From: Deltaproteobacteria bacterium
Lineage (GTDB): Bacteria; Bdellovibrionota; Bdellovibrionia; Bdellovibrionales; JAMPXM01
DNA: 64,000 bases
Direction of reading: 5' to 3'
Assembly (NCBI GenBank): GCA_017302795.1
Contig: JAFLCB010000007.1
Location: 62,001-126,000 of the forward strand
Shown here: in pieces, positions 1 to 9,491 of the stretch
Position numbering within the stretch: the stretch's first letter is position 1
Layout of the letters: every line of letters starts with the position of its first letter
Translations under genes and position numbers: made by a program
Notes under the pieces: model-generated
The model's input: only the letters and a program-made list of their open reading frames with translations
Databases searched by the model: none
Told to the model about the DNA's origin: nothing

Positions 1-2
1 CG

Positions 3-1871
3 AGAGATCTCTACGCAAAATATCCAGCGGCATCTGAAATTGCGGCATGGGGTCCGCTGATGCCGTTGAATAAAGTCGACGACAAGAAGTTGTCTTGTTC
101 GGCAACGGTCAAAGACATTCAAACCAGGCTTCGTCGGCTTCAGCTTTTGGGTCAGATTGACCGAGCGCTGAAAGAGATTCGCGAACTTCGCAGCAAAGCT
201 GTGTTCGATGTGTGGACTTTGGATTCGTTCGAGATTGGCGCAATGCTGGCCCAAGGACAAAACGACGAAGCAATGAAACTTTTAATGCAGCACTCAGAAA
301 TGCATCGTGGTCGACCTCAGTTCTGGAACCTTTTTGGGCGAATCACGTCGCGCACTGGCGACTTCACTGCTTCCTCAGGAGCTTACTATAAAGCGTATGA
401 GCTTGCGCCAAGAGGGCGCGCTGCGAGTGACGCACTTTTTAATTCTGCCTTCGCAAGTTACCAAATGCAGGATTACGACGGAGCGGAAAAAACCTTTTCA
501 ATGCTTTCGACGAAATACGGCTCTGCGAAAATCGCTCGAGATGCTCGTTGGCATTTGGCGTGGATGAGTTATTTGCGCGGCGACTATGAAACTGCCCTCA
601 ATCGTTGGCAGTCCCTTTTAAAAGAGCGAACTCGTCGTCGTGCGACGCGCGGGGATTCGACATCGCCAGATCGCATTCAGTACTGGAGCGCGATGGCGAT
701 GCTTCGCCTTGGTAAAGAGACCGAAGCTGTGACCGTTCTTAGAAGTTTATTGAAAGACCCGTCCATTGATTACTATGCGGTTCTTGCTTGGTATCGGCTG
801 AAATCGATTCCATCGGTCAAATTGACAGATGCCGAGGCTCGAATCGGTTTTCGCCAAAATGTTTCTGAACAGATAATAAAAGAAACAATCGTTGCCGAGA
901 CATTGGCGTCAGAAGGCGATGTCGCGGATACTAGTGAATCAAGTGATGATGAAAATACCGATCCTACCGCCGAAAGCGCAGAAGAAAGTAGTGAAGCGGA
1001 TGCCACGGCTGCAGCGCCTGAAGCCGCTCCGGAAGCGGTACTTGTGGAGCCTGTCATTGAGTTAGGTGCGGTTCGAGATCCGGCACTTCAGCGCCGACTA
1101 GATCGAGTTCGACTATTGTACGCGATCGGCATGAATGAAGAAACGCGTTGGGAGCTACAAAACCTGGATTCGCAGGTCCGCCATCCGCAGGATCGCCGAG
1201 TCATGATGACAGAGCTTCATCGCATGGGGCGGTGGGACCGGTCGAGTACTCTTGGCGAGCTAGCCTTCAGCGGGCCTCGCCTGCGAGGCGGACTCGATGG
1301 GGCAAGAGACCTTTGGGAGTTTGCATATCCAAAGGCCTGGGTCGACTACGTCGTTCCATCGGCAAAATCGGCGGGAGTTGAAGAAGAGTTGGTCTGGAGC
1401 ATCATGCGGGCTGAAAGCCAATACAGGGCCGAGGCACGCAGCCCAGTGGGTGCCACCGGGCTGATGCAAATCATGCCTTTTACTGGTGAGAAAGTATCGT
1501 CTCAGCTTTTGGGTAAAGATCGTTTTCAGCCCACAGATCTGCAGGATCCCGAAGTCAATGTTCGTTTTGGCGCGCGGTACTTGCAACGATTGGTAGAAAA
1601 GTTTGGCGGAAGTCTTCCGCTGGTAGCGGCGGGATACAATGCAGGACCGCATCGAGTTCAAAACTGGTTGCGTGGATTTGGCGCTCTGCGCATGGACGAG
1701 TTCATCGAACATATTCCCTTTGTTGAAACCCGCAATTATGTCAAAAAGGTCTCACGGAATTACCAGATATATAGGCTGCTTTATCGCGACGACAGAGGCA
1801 GCTTGGGTTGGCTGGTGAAGCCAGTTGGAGTTACTCCGGATTCGGGACCAAACGCCCTCGAAGTCTGGTAG
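3..1871 (+). CDS. slt: Soluble-type lytic murein transglycosylase with TPR-like repeats, 5' end outside the window
   Basis: Periplasmic enzyme family that cleaves the MurNAc-GlcNAc bond of peptidoglycan to give 1,6-anhydroMurNAc ends. The N-terminal two thirds is helical and TPR-like. The C-terminal SLT domain shows the catalytic Glu (IMRAESQY, residue 452 counted from the ATG at 60), GLMQIMP and AAGYNAGP. An acidic Glu/Ser/Ala-rich insert (about residues 280-330) separates repeats from the catalytic part. The frame is open and coding-like from base 3 (RDLYAKYPAASEIAAWGP) ahead of the ATG at 60, and no signal peptide is visible, so the true start is probably left of the window. The family call is certain; the start is not. 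Confidence 0.93.
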   Translation, partial: RDLYAKYPAASEIAAWGPLMPLNKVDDKKLSCSATVKDIQTRLRRLQLLGQIDRALKEIRELRSKAVFDVWTLDSFEIGAMLAQGQNDEAMKLLMQHSEMHRGRPQFWNLFGRITSRTGDFTASSGAYYKAYELAPRGRAASDALFNSAFASYQMQDYDGAEKTFSMLSTKYGSAKIARDARWHLAWMSYLRGDYETALNRWQSLLKERTRRRATRGDSTSPDRIQYWSAMAMLRLGKETEAVTVLRSLLKDPSIDYYAVLAWYRLKSIPSVKLTDAEARIGFRQNVSEQIIKETIVAETLASEGDVADTSESSDDENTDPTAESAEESSEADATAAAPEAAPEAVLVEPVIELGAVRDPALQRRLDRVRLLYAIGMNEETRWELQNLDSQVRHPQDRRVMMTELHRMGRWDRSSTLGELAFSGPRLRGGLDGARDLWEFAYPKAWVDYVVPSAKSAGVEEELVWSIMRAESQYRAEARSPVGATGLMQIMPFTGEKVSSQLLGKDRFQPTDLQDPEVNVRFGARYLQRLVEKFGGSLPLVAAGYNAGPHRVQNWLRGFGALRMDEFIEHIPFVETRNYVKKVSRNYQIYRLLYRDDRGSLGWLVKPVGVTPDSGPNALEVW

Positions 1872-1930
1872 TTACAGCAATGATTTTTATTTGATTTAAG
1901 TTTTGTTTCGACTGCTTAGGAGGCTGGGCC

Positions 1931-3586
1931 GTGAAGGTATTTTCGACTTTAAGTTTGGTAGCGCTCAAGTTCATTATGCTCGGTGCCTTATTGGTGAGCT
2001 TGGCCACGGCCTGCACATCAAAGTCGAATTCCATGAAAGTGAAAACCGCTGACGGCCGAGATCTCGAGTTAAAGAGCGGAGAAACTCTTCGTATCAATAT
2101 TGGATCAGAACCTCCGACACTTGATTGGAATAAGGCGACAGATACCACTTCGTCGCACATCATCGGGAACGTGATGGAGGGTTTAGTTCAATACAATCTG
2201 GCAGACAAAGAGCTCGCTCTGATTCCGGGTCTTGCGTTGGAATGGAAATCTTTGGAAAAGGCGAGAGTGTGGACATTTAAATTGCGCCAAGGTGTCAAAT
2301 GGACAGACGGCGTAGAGTTTAAGGCCGAACAAATTGTGGATGGCTGGAAGCGGCTTCTAAGCAAAGAGACCGCAAGTGAGTATGCGTATTTTCTGTTCGC
2401 AATCAAAAATGCGAAGGCCTTCAACGAAGGAAAAGTTCCTTGGGAATCCGTGGGCGTGTCGGCAATGGGAACCGATGGATTGAAAGTCGAGCTGGAAAAG
2501 TCGATGGGTTACTTTCCACATTTGCTAACGCATGCATCAACGTATCCCGTCCGCACCGATCTCATTGCAAAATATGGAGATAAGTGGACGGATGCCGGGA
2601 AACTGGTCACTCTCGGCGCTTACAAGCTTGCGTTGTGGCAGCATGACAAAGAAATTTTGCTTGAAGCAAACGAGGGCTATTATGCAGGAGCGCCACTAAC
2701 CAAGTACGTACACGCGCAAATGATTATCGAACAAGCGACGGCCATCAATCTCTTCGATTCCCGTAAGCTTGATGCGGTCGACGGCTTGCCTTCGACGGAA
2801 CTTAAGACTCAGCGAAAGCGAAAAGAATATCGTTCCATTGGTGTTCTTCAACTTTACTATTATGGATTGAACGTCACGCGCCCGCCTATGAACAACGTTC
2901 ACGTACGCCGTGCTTTGGCTCACGCGATCGATCGTCAAAGTCTTGTTAAGCTTCTCGATGGTGGCGAAATTCCGATGACAGGCTGGGTACCATCCGGAAT
3001 GTTCGGCTACTTCGCCGATGTTGGTCTTGAGTTCAATTTGGAAAAGGCTAAAGCGGAGCTGGCTAAAGCCGGCTACGGTGAAGGCGGAAAAAAGCTTCCG
3101 AAGATCGAAATTCATTTTAATACTAACGAAAACCATCAGCGAATAGCAGAAGCGGTCCAGGCCCAGCTAAAGTCGAATCTAGGAATTGAGATCGAACTAA
3201 AGAATGAGGAATGGAAGACGTACCTCGCAAAAATGAAAACCGATCCTCCGCCAATGTTCCGCTTTGGCTGGTTGGCGGACTATCCAGATCCAGACAACTT
3301 TATGAATCTGATGACATCTTATAGCGACAATAACCGGACTCGGTGGTCAGATCCTCGCTATGACAAATTGATTGAGCAGGCGGCGGGCGAAACAGAGCCC
3401 GAAAAGCGCCGAGATCTGTATAGAAAAGCGAATCAGATTTTATTGGAAGAGGGTGTACCCGTTATTCCGGTTCTGACAAGCGTTGCGCATATTCTAGTTT
3501 CAGACCGTGTTGAGAATTTTCCGGTCAACGCTATGCGCCGATTCGAATACAAAGCAGTAAAATTAAATACGGGCGGAAAGAACTAA
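1931..3586 (+). CDS. oppA: Oligopeptide ABC transporter substrate-binding lipoprotein
   Basis: SBP_bac_5 family protein that captures peptides in the periplasm and hands them to the OppBC channel. It starts with GTG, 7 bases after a perfect AGGAGG (1918-1923). A lipoprotein signal ends at Cys28 (SLATAC). The family hallmarks are clear: RINIGSEPPTLDWNKATD near the N terminus, VRRALAHAIDR in the middle and WLADYPDPDNFMNLM near the C terminus. Length 551 aa is typical. It is the first gene of an operon with oppB, a small lipoprotein and oppC. No oppD/oppF ATPase genes follow, so ATPases must come from elsewhere. Confidence 0.93.
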   Translation: MKVFSTLSLVALKFIMLGALLVSLATACTSKSNSMKVKTADGRDLELKSGETLRINIGSEPPTLDWNKATDTTSSHIIGNVMEGLVQYNLADKELALIPGLALEWKSLEKARVWTFKLRQGVKWTDGVEFKAEQIVDGWKRLLSKETASEYAYFLFAIKNAKAFNEGKVPWESVGVSAMGTDGLKVELEKSMGYFPHLLTHASTYPVRTDLIAKYGDKWTDAGKLVTLGAYKLALWQHDKEILLEANEGYYAGAPLTKYVHAQMIIEQATAINLFDSRKLDAVDGLPSTELKTQRKRKEYRSIGVLQLYYYGLNVTRPPMNNVHVRRALAHAIDRQSLVKLLDGGEIPMTGWVPSGMFGYFADVGLEFNLEKAKAELAKAGYGEGGKKLPKIEIHFNTNENHQRIAEAVQAQLKSNLGIEIELKNEEWKTYLAKMKTDPPPMFRFGWLADYPDPDNFMNLMTSYSDNNRTRWSDPRYDKLIEQAAGETEPEKRRDLYRKANQILLEEGVPVIPVLTSVAHILVSDRVENFPVNAMRRFEYKAVKLNTGGKN

Positions 3587-3588
3587 TC

Positions 3589-4539
3589 GTGCGACCTGGC
3601 TGGACGATATTTTTCGCCAAACGTTTGCTAGAGGCGATGACGACGTTGTTTGTTATCGCGTCGATGACGTTTCTTTTGCTCCGCGTTTTGCCGGGTGGTC
3701 CATTTGATAGCGAAAAAGCCTTGCCGGAAGAAATCAAAGCCAGCATCGAGGCGCGGTACGGTCTTGATAAGCCGCTGCTTGAACAATACACCAGCTATTT
3801 GACGGGATTGATTCGAGGGGATTGGGGAGAGTCCTACAAGTATCTTGGCCGGTCGGTCACCGACATCATTCGAGAAACGTTGCCGGTGTCGGCTGAACTA
3901 GGACTTTATTCTCTCGTTTTAGCGTTGCTCATAGGAATTCCCCTAGGAGTTCTCGCAGCTGCGAAACACAATTCGCCGTTCGACACCGCGGCCATGCTGG
4001 TTGCGATTTCCGGCGTTGCCCTTCCAAGCTTCGTCGTCGGCCCGATTTTAGTGATGATATTTAGCTTTGGAATCCCGTTTGCATTTTTACACGGAACGCT
4101 TCCGCCGGCGCTCTGGGACGGGTGGGAGTACATGATACTTCCTATTGTGACCCTGGGGATCCGACCTGCTGCAATCTACGCTCGTATGACCCGCGGTACG
4201 GTTCTCGAGGCAATCAAGCAGGACTATGTCCGCACCGCTCGAGCCAAAGGGCTACCGGAATCAACGGTTTTATTTCGCCATGTTTTAAGAAATTCTCTGA
4301 TTCCAGTTTTGACGATTACCGGCCCTCTTTTTGCCGGCCTCTTGTCGGGGTCCTTTATTATAGAAGTGATTTTTGCGATACCCGGAATTGGTAAACACTT
4401 GGTATCGTCAGTCAGTAACCGAGACTATCCGCTGGTCATGGGCTTAACGCTTTTGTATTCAGCGCTGTTAGTGACTTCAAATCTAATCGTGGATATTTTG
4501 TACTCAGTTGCAGATCCGCGAATTCGAATGGAAAAGTAA
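3589..4539 (+). CDS. oppB: Oligopeptide ABC transporter permease OppB
   Basis: Inner-membrane permease of the peptide importer, about 6 membrane segments. The cytoplasmic EAA loop that docks the ATPase is well conserved (YVRTARAKGLPESTVLFRHV), and the N-terminal LLRVLPGGPFD is typical of OppB/DppB. It starts with GTG 2 bases after the oppA stop; the ribosome site lies in the end of oppA (GGCGGAAAG). The next gene begins 12 bases downstream. Length 316 aa is normal. Confidence 0.93.
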   Translation: MRPGWTIFFAKRLLEAMTTLFVIASMTFLLLRVLPGGPFDSEKALPEEIKASIEARYGLDKPLLEQYTSYLTGLIRGDWGESYKYLGRSVTDIIRETLPVSAELGLYSLVLALLIGIPLGVLAAAKHNSPFDTAAMLVAISGVALPSFVVGPILVMIFSFGIPFAFLHGTLPPALWDGWEYMILPIVTLGIRPAAIYARMTRGTVLEAIKQDYVRTARAKGLPESTVLFRHVLRNSLIPVLTITGPLFAGLLSGSFIIEVIFAIPGIGKHLVSSVSNRDYPLVMGLTLLYSALLVTSNLIVDILYSVADPRIRMEK

Positions 4540-4551
4540 AGGAAGTTTTAG

Positions 4552-5379
4552 ATGAGAAAATCCGGCAGCTTCGTTTTCTTAGGTTTGGTTTTGATTTTGT
4601 CACAAACGGGATGTGCATCGTATTTCACACGAAAAAACTGTGAAGCCACTAATTGGTTTGAATACGGCCAAAACGTCGCGATGTCAGGTAAGCGTCTTTC
4701 CGGCGACCAGTTCGTTGCCGAATGTCGCAAAGTCGAAGCCGAAATTCGCGAGGCGGATTTAGATCGTGGATTTAAGCAGGGAATGGCAAAGTACTGCCAA
4801 CCGCAGCAAGTCTTCGATCTTGGAAAGAGCGGCGGGTTCTTTTCACCGGAAATGTGTGATGGAGAAAATCCGCGCCTGCTTGAGCAGAAACATAAGGCAG
4901 GAGTTTTAGAGTACTGCAAAAAATCGAACGGTTATTCTGCTGGCGCCCAGGGAAAAGCCTACAATCGAATTTGCCCCAAAGATTTAGAGGCGGCGTTTCT
5001 TCCCGAGTTCAACCGGGGTCGAAAAAAGTACCTAGCCGTTTCGGTTATCGAGAACGAAAAGAAGATCAACGACATCGAGCGTGAAGTACTTAATCTCGAG
5101 CGCGATCGCAACATGAAGGCCATCGAAGCACAGCGCCTGCAGATTCCAACCGGAATGGCTGTTGAGCGCAAGTACGACCCCGCCACCGGTTCGGTTCGCG
5201 AGCAAGTGATTCAACAAGTGTCCGAGGACCAAAAGCGTGCCGCCGATGACATGCGCCACCGCATCCAAAGCCTCGATAATCAAATCAACAGCAAACGCCA
5301 AGAGCAAATGGGCATCCGAGAAAGAAATCGCCAGATTCAGCTCGAAATTGTTGCCCTAGATGAAAAGTCCGAGGGCTAA
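4552..5379 (+). CDS. DUF2799-type lipoprotein inside the opp operon
   Basis: Predicted lipoprotein with lipobox LSQTGC (Cys21). The first 170 residues resemble the DUF2799 family: repeated aromatic and Cys-containing blocks (NWFEYGQNVAMSG, GFKQGMAKYCQPQQ, AYNRICP). The last 100 residues are charged and heptad-like, with a predicted coiled coil around DIEREVLNLERDRN and IQSLDNQINSKRQ. It sits between oppB and oppC and its stop overlaps the oppC start (TAATG), so it is translated with the transporter. A role as an envelope partner of the importer is inference from position; the function of DUF2799 is not known to me. Confidence 0.8.
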   Translation: MRKSGSFVFLGLVLILSQTGCASYFTRKNCEATNWFEYGQNVAMSGKRLSGDQFVAECRKVEAEIREADLDRGFKQGMAKYCQPQQVFDLGKSGGFFSPEMCDGENPRLLEQKHKAGVLEYCKKSNGYSAGAQGKAYNRICPKDLEAAFLPEFNRGRKKYLAVSVIENEKKINDIEREVLNLERDRNMKAIEAQRLQIPTGMAVERKYDPATGSVREQVIQQVSEDQKRAADDMRHRIQSLDNQINSKRQEQMGIRERNRQIQLEIVALDEKSEG

Positions 5380-6248
5380 TGTTGACGCGAGTTCGTCAAT
5401 CGCGCGCTTATCGTCGTTTTGTTAAAAACAAAGCGGCGGTTGTGTCCGTTTTCTTTTTGATTTTCGTTGCGCTGATGGGTGCGTTTGCCGAGTTGGTGGC
5501 GCCTTTCTCTTTCGAAACACAAAACATTGATCGTGTGTTGGAATCACCCTCCACAGCACATTTTTTTGGCACGGACTCGTTAGGCCGCGATCTGTTTTCC
5601 CGAATTGTTTACGGGGCACGTATGTCAATGTCGGTTGGAATTCTGACGGCAATCGTGTCTGTAATTATTGGCGGTATCTATGGCGCGATTTCTGGCTGGG
5701 TCGGTGGCTGGATCGACACTCTCATGATGCGAGCGATTGATATCCTGGATGCAATTCCCTCGCTGGTGCTTTTGATCTTGGTTGGGATTGTTTTTACGTC
5801 CTACCAGCCATTTGAAAATCCCGAACTCCGAGCGCTAACGGGAATTCTTTTTGCGCTTTCCGTGGTGGGCTGGGTAAGTCTTGCGCGCCTCGTGCGAGGC
5901 CAGGTGCTGCAAGCAAGGGAGCTACTATTTGTGGAAGGCGCAGTCGCGATGGGTGCCTCTCCATCTAGAATCTTACTCCGCCATATTGCGCCTAATATTC
6001 TTGGTCCAGTGGTCGTGATGCTGACGTTTCAAATTCCTTCGAACATTTTGTTTGAATCTTTCTTAAGCTTTGTTGGTCTTGGACTTCAGCCGCCGTTTAG
6101 TTCCTGGGGTGTTCTTGCCAACGATGGATGGCGCGCGAAAAGTTCCCCGCATTTAATTATCTTCCCAGGGGCCGCGCTATTTTTGACTATGCTTGCATTC
6201 AATCTTTTCGGCGACGGCTTGCGCGACGCTCTTGACCCCAAATCCTAA
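5379..6248 (+). CDS. oppC: Oligopeptide ABC transporter permease OppC
   Basis: Second inner-membrane permease of the peptide importer. It has the OppC/DppC N-terminal membrane segment followed by the FGTDSLGRDLFSRIVYGAR motif, then 5 more membrane segments and the EAA loop (EGAVAMGASPSRILLRHIAP). The ATG overlaps the stop of the preceding lipoprotein by 1 base, so translation is coupled. Length 289 aa is normal for the family. Confidence 0.93.
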   Translation: MLTRVRQSRAYRRFVKNKAAVVSVFFLIFVALMGAFAELVAPFSFETQNIDRVLESPSTAHFFGTDSLGRDLFSRIVYGARMSMSVGILTAIVSVIIGGIYGAISGWVGGWIDTLMMRAIDILDAIPSLVLLILVGIVFTSYQPFENPELRALTGILFALSVVGWVSLARLVRGQVLQARELLFVEGAVAMGASPSRILLRHIAPNILGPVVVMLTFQIPSNILFESFLSFVGLGLQPPFSSWGVLANDGWRAKSSPHLIIFPGAALFLTMLAFNLFGDGLRDALDPKS

Positions 6249-6280
6249 CCCAAATGCTTGACCCGAGAACGAGGAGCACA

Positions 6281-7135
6281 GTGATCGAGAGTTCAGCTTT
6301 ATCAACGTCCTATTCGACCGATTGGGTTTCCGACATTGAAGGCGTATGGATGAAAGCGTTGCAGGAACTAAGTGGGAAAGAAAATCTTCGCTATTTGGAA
6401 ATTGGCGTCTTTGAGGGGAGGTCAGCCATTTGGTTTTTTCGGAATGTGCTGACGCACCCGACCTCCACAATGGTTGGAGTGGATGTCTTTGCCCATGGAA
6501 CCTGGGATCGATGCGTTGCGAATTTGACAAACGAAGGCGTTCTTGCGCGCACTCAACTGATATCGGGGCGGTCTCAAACAGTCCTAAAGCAAATGCCAGA
6601 CGCGGAGTTCGACATCGTGTACGTGGACGGTGACCATCGTTGCCGTCATGTCTATCAGGACATTTCACTTTCCTGGGATGTTCTAAAAGTCGGTGGCTTT
6701 ATGATTTTGGATGATTACAAGCTGCGTGAACAAGTCTTCCCGTTGGACTGCCGCCCGCAAGCTGCCATCGACAGCTTTTTGACATGTTTCTTTAGCGAAA
6801 TTGATGTCTATCACTTTTGTAATCGGCAATTGATCATCAAAAAAAAGGCGGTTCCGCCTTACGATTTTTTTGTCACTCAATTCGGTAATTACCAAGTTGA
6901 GTGGGGCCAGACCGCTCAAACGTTAACGGTGAAAAATGTTGTCACTTCAGCGATTGTAGACTTAAGCCAACTCGAGCAAGAGACTTTGAAGACAGTTCTA
7001 CTTTCAAAATCACTCGACTGCTACTATCCCGATACTTCGATCGTCGCGCCAGATGCGCTCAAATCACTTGAAGCGAAACTAAACCATAAACTTGGAAAAG
7101 AAATATTGGTTCCATCGGGTTTACAGTCAATCTAG
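6281..7135 (+). CDS. Class I SAM-dependent methyltransferase (Methyltransf_24 type)
   Basis: Rossmann-fold methyltransferase. The SAM-binding motif is YLEIGVFEGRSAIWFF; the strand-4 acid region reads DIVYVDGDHRCRHVYQD and motif VI is LKVGGFMILDDY. Substrate is not predictable; this class often acts on sugars or secondary metabolites. I chose GTG 6281 because GAGGAG lies at 6271-6276; an in-frame ATG at 6254 has no visible ribosome site. It lies 32 bases downstream of oppC in the same direction and overlaps the convergent gene at 7127 by 9 bases. Confidence 0.8.
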   Translation: MIESSALSTSYSTDWVSDIEGVWMKALQELSGKENLRYLEIGVFEGRSAIWFFRNVLTHPTSTMVGVDVFAHGTWDRCVANLTNEGVLARTQLISGRSQTVLKQMPDAEFDIVYVDGDHRCRHVYQDISLSWDVLKVGGFMILDDYKLREQVFPLDCRPQAAIDSFLTCFFSEIDVYHFCNRQLIIKKKAVPPYDFFVTQFGNYQVEWGQTAQTLTVKNVVTSAIVDLSQLEQETLKTVLLSKSLDCYYPDTSIVAPDALKSLEAKLNHKLGKEILVPSGLQSI

Positions 7136-8290
7136 CGATTCGAGGATTTCCGTTTCGCCTCGTTCAACTTCTCGATCAACTTCCTTCGATTCGTTTTTTC
7201 GAATTTTCGAAAGCTTTCCTTTGTTCATCGGAAGCCTTGGGTCGTGTCGGGATTCTAGCCACTCGACGAAATCTTTAATGGTTCGAAGCCCTTTCACCGT
7301 TTCAAGGTCTTTCGCGGTCATACCCGCAAAGAGACTTGGAATTTTCACCTCTACGACAGTCTGATCTTTTAAGTACGATTCAAACTGCTTTCCGTCTTGC
7401 AATCGGACCAGGCGAATTCGGTCGTCCATAGTGAATTGAATTTCGATCGGTACTGCTTGGTCCACAACGAAAAGCTTCACTGCGAAACTACGTCGACGAT
7501 ACATCGTCTTAGCGAAAAGCCCGGTGCGTTTTCGCGGGCTTGTATAAACCGAGTCGAAAAACTGTACCATAAGGTCGAATTTTTCTTGTGTCATCAATGG
7601 CTTGCCGCCTGGAGAACTAGGCACAAGGTTCAACGACGCCAGACGTGCGACGATTTGGTCGCGATAGGTAAGGTACTGATCGTCGACTAAGAATTTCTGG
7701 TCTGTTTTGAATCCTAGTGCTCGGACTTTTATGACCTTCTTGTCCTGGTTAGGATGTTGGATTTTAACTTCAATCCAAACTTTATCAGGAATTTGCGAAG
7801 TGTTTTTCACTCTCTTGAGATCTAAATCCGCAGTATCAGTCGTCAGGTACTCCCGGAAGCGGATTTTGACTCGTCGTTCATCACCTTCATAGTTGCGATA
7901 ACGCATTTTCGCGACGTAGTCCGTCGACGTGACGTTCTCGGTCCCAGCTGGGGCAATGTCTCTTGACTTCATTGCACGGCCAAAAACCTCGTTCATTTGG
8001 GCAACGCGAAAATCGACGAGGCTTGTTTGTACGGTGAATTTTGATTCTTCACGATCCGCAAACGGCCCACCCTCTCGCATCGCCACTTCGACTAAGCGAA
8101 GCGTCGAAAGGCTCATCCGGTCCATCGGTTTTGGTGTAAAAAACGCGCCTTCACACTGGGCGGCAAGACCGGCCACAGCATGCTGGGGACAGAGGACGAG
8201 AAGTGTGGCGCAAAACAGCCAGGTTCCAAGAAGCGCAATCGCCTCTCGGAACAAACTGCTTTGGTTCTTCGGTAACTTTCGTCCTGGCAT
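7127..8290 (-). CDS. Exported VTC-domain-like protein
   Basis: An N-terminal hydrophobic segment (residues about 15-42, ending AVAG) predicts export or anchoring. The rest resembles the VTC/triphosphate-tunnel fold: alternating basic and acidic strand signatures (VKIRFREY, KVWIEVKIQ, KVIKVRALG, MYRRRSFAVK, IEIQFTMDDRIR, VVEVKIPS), like the tunnel of VTC polyphosphate polymerases. The fold assignment is my pattern reading and is moderate; enzymatic activity is unproven. It is the last gene of a three-gene minus-strand cluster with a DUF2252-like protein (25 bases upstream) and a membrane protein. The C-terminal tail is highly charged and probably disordered. Confidence 0.6.
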   Translation of the reverse strand: MPGRKLPKNQSSLFREAIALLGTWLFCATLLVLCPQHAVAGLAAQCEGAFFTPKPMDRMSLSTLRLVEVAMREGGPFADREESKFTVQTSLVDFRVAQMNEVFGRAMKSRDIAPAGTENVTSTDYVAKMRYRNYEGDERRVKIRFREYLTTDTADLDLKRVKNTSQIPDKVWIEVKIQHPNQDKKVIKVRALGFKTDQKFLVDDQYLTYRDQIVARLASLNLVPSSPGGKPLMTQEKFDLMVQFFDSVYTSPRKRTGLFAKTMYRRRSFAVKLFVVDQAVPIEIQFTMDDRIRLVRLQDGKQFESYLKDQTVVEVKIPSLFAGMTAKDLETVKGLRTIKDFVEWLESRHDPRLPMNKGKLSKIRKNESKEVDREVERGETEILESLD

Positions 8291-8315
8291 GTGATTGGCG
8301 GTTTCCTGTTGGCTG

Positions 8316-9491
8316 CTAGTTTGTGGCTGAGCTTGTAAAAGCTTTGGAAATCGCTATTGATTCTGCGATTAAAAAATCCATTTGAGATAGCACAGTCTCC
8401 CGATAACCGACCGTGGCGTTTTCGCGATGAAATTTTCCTAGGAACCAGGCCAGATACTCGCCGTGCGTTTGAACGAGCGCCGGTGACGCGCTTTCCACAC
8501 CAATATCTTTATAAAGTCCCGGCGACTTCGATCGCGCGAGGAAATGCTGATTGTTAATGTAGATCACCGCTTGGCGACCGAGAAACGATTGCTCGATTGG
8601 AAGATCAAGAAAGCGCGCATCATACTCGACAAACGCTTCAAGATCGGATTCTAAATTTTGTTTAAGGGAGTCGCCGGCAGCTGTGCAGGAAAGCTCTTTG
8701 TATTCGATGATCCCTTCGACTCCAATGGGCTGAAGTTTTCCGTCATTACCTACGACTTGATTTTTTCCGTAAAACAAATACCGAGTCATTCCTGCTGAAG
8801 AGCCCTTCGAGTTTTGATCGGTCCAGGCCTCAACTTCGGAAAGATTCTGGATCACTTTCATGTTCCGCAATGCGGCTAACATATCCTGTTCTTCTTTCGA
8901 GATTTTAGTCATCGCAAGTTGGACACCTTTAATTCGCTGCTTTGAAACGTACTTTCGCTCTGCTTTTTTGTATTCATCTGGCGTCATTCGAAGCAGCGCT
9001 TCAAGTTCCGCTGGGATCGCGGCAGGCTTGCCATTTAAACCATCCGAATACTTAGCAATGATCCTTTTCAGATCGAGACCCTGTTTTTTCAACGACTGAA
9101 GATAGCTAATGTATTTAAGCAGATCCCCAAGAAGATAGTTGTGACCGGCTTCATCGAGATCATTAAAAGTTAATTGAATGGGATTTGTTTTCGAGCGGGT
9201 ATTTAGAAATACGTCGACGTTTTCCAAGTGAGGATCACCAACGACATAGCCTTTCGCTTGAAGTTCTGCCGGATAGCCCTTGATCTTTGATTCTGCCGTT
9301 CGCCAGTACTCGGAAACAAAAGTTTTGATTTTCGATTTCTTCTTTTTTACTTTTCCAAGTTCTTGGGGCGAGTTGCACTCAAGATCGGGGACGCGGGCGA
9401 TTGCTAGGCCCCCGACAAAAAACTCTGCGATCACCAATGTGGTGATTGCCAACTTGATCGAATTTGAGAGCAGACTTTTTAGGGATTTCAT
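8316..9491 (-). CDS. Exported DUF2252 (kinase-like) protein
   Basis: DUF2252 proteins have a protein-kinase/aminoglycoside-phosphotransferase-like active site. Here the catalytic-loop signature is GDPHLENVDVF and the metal-binding segment is TFNDLDEAG, followed by GDLLKYISYLQS, all in the first 150 residues. The N terminus has a signal-peptide-like stretch (LAITTLVIAEFFVGGLAIA), unexpected for an ATP-dependent enzyme because the periplasm lacks ATP. The ATG shares 4 bases (ATGA) with the upstream membrane-protein gene, so the two are coupled. Whether it phosphorylates anything, or uses another donor, is unknown. Confidence 0.75.
   Translation of the reverse strand: MKSLKSLLSNSIKLAITTLVIAEFFVGGLAIARVPDLECNSPQELGKVKKKKSKIKTFVSEYWRTAESKIKGYPAELQAKGYVVGDPHLENVDVFLNTRSKTNPIQLTFNDLDEAGHNYLLGDLLKYISYLQSLKKQGLDLKRIIAKYSDGLNGKPAAIPAELEALLRMTPDEYKKAERKYVSKQRIKGVQLAMTKISKEEQDMLAALRNMKVIQNLSEVEAWTDQNSKGSSAGMTRYLFYGKNQVVGNDGKLQPIGVEGIIEYKELSCTAAGDSLKQNLESDLEAFVEYDARFLDLPIEQSFLGRQAVIYINNQHFLARSKSPGLYKDIGVESASPALVQTHGEYLAWFLGKFHRENATVGYRETVLSQMDFLIAESIAISKAFTSSATN

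Noticed and set aside
1260-1712. 150-codon minus-strand frame inside slt
   Set aside because: It lies wholly within a gene with strong family motifs, has no ribosome site and no protein-like features.
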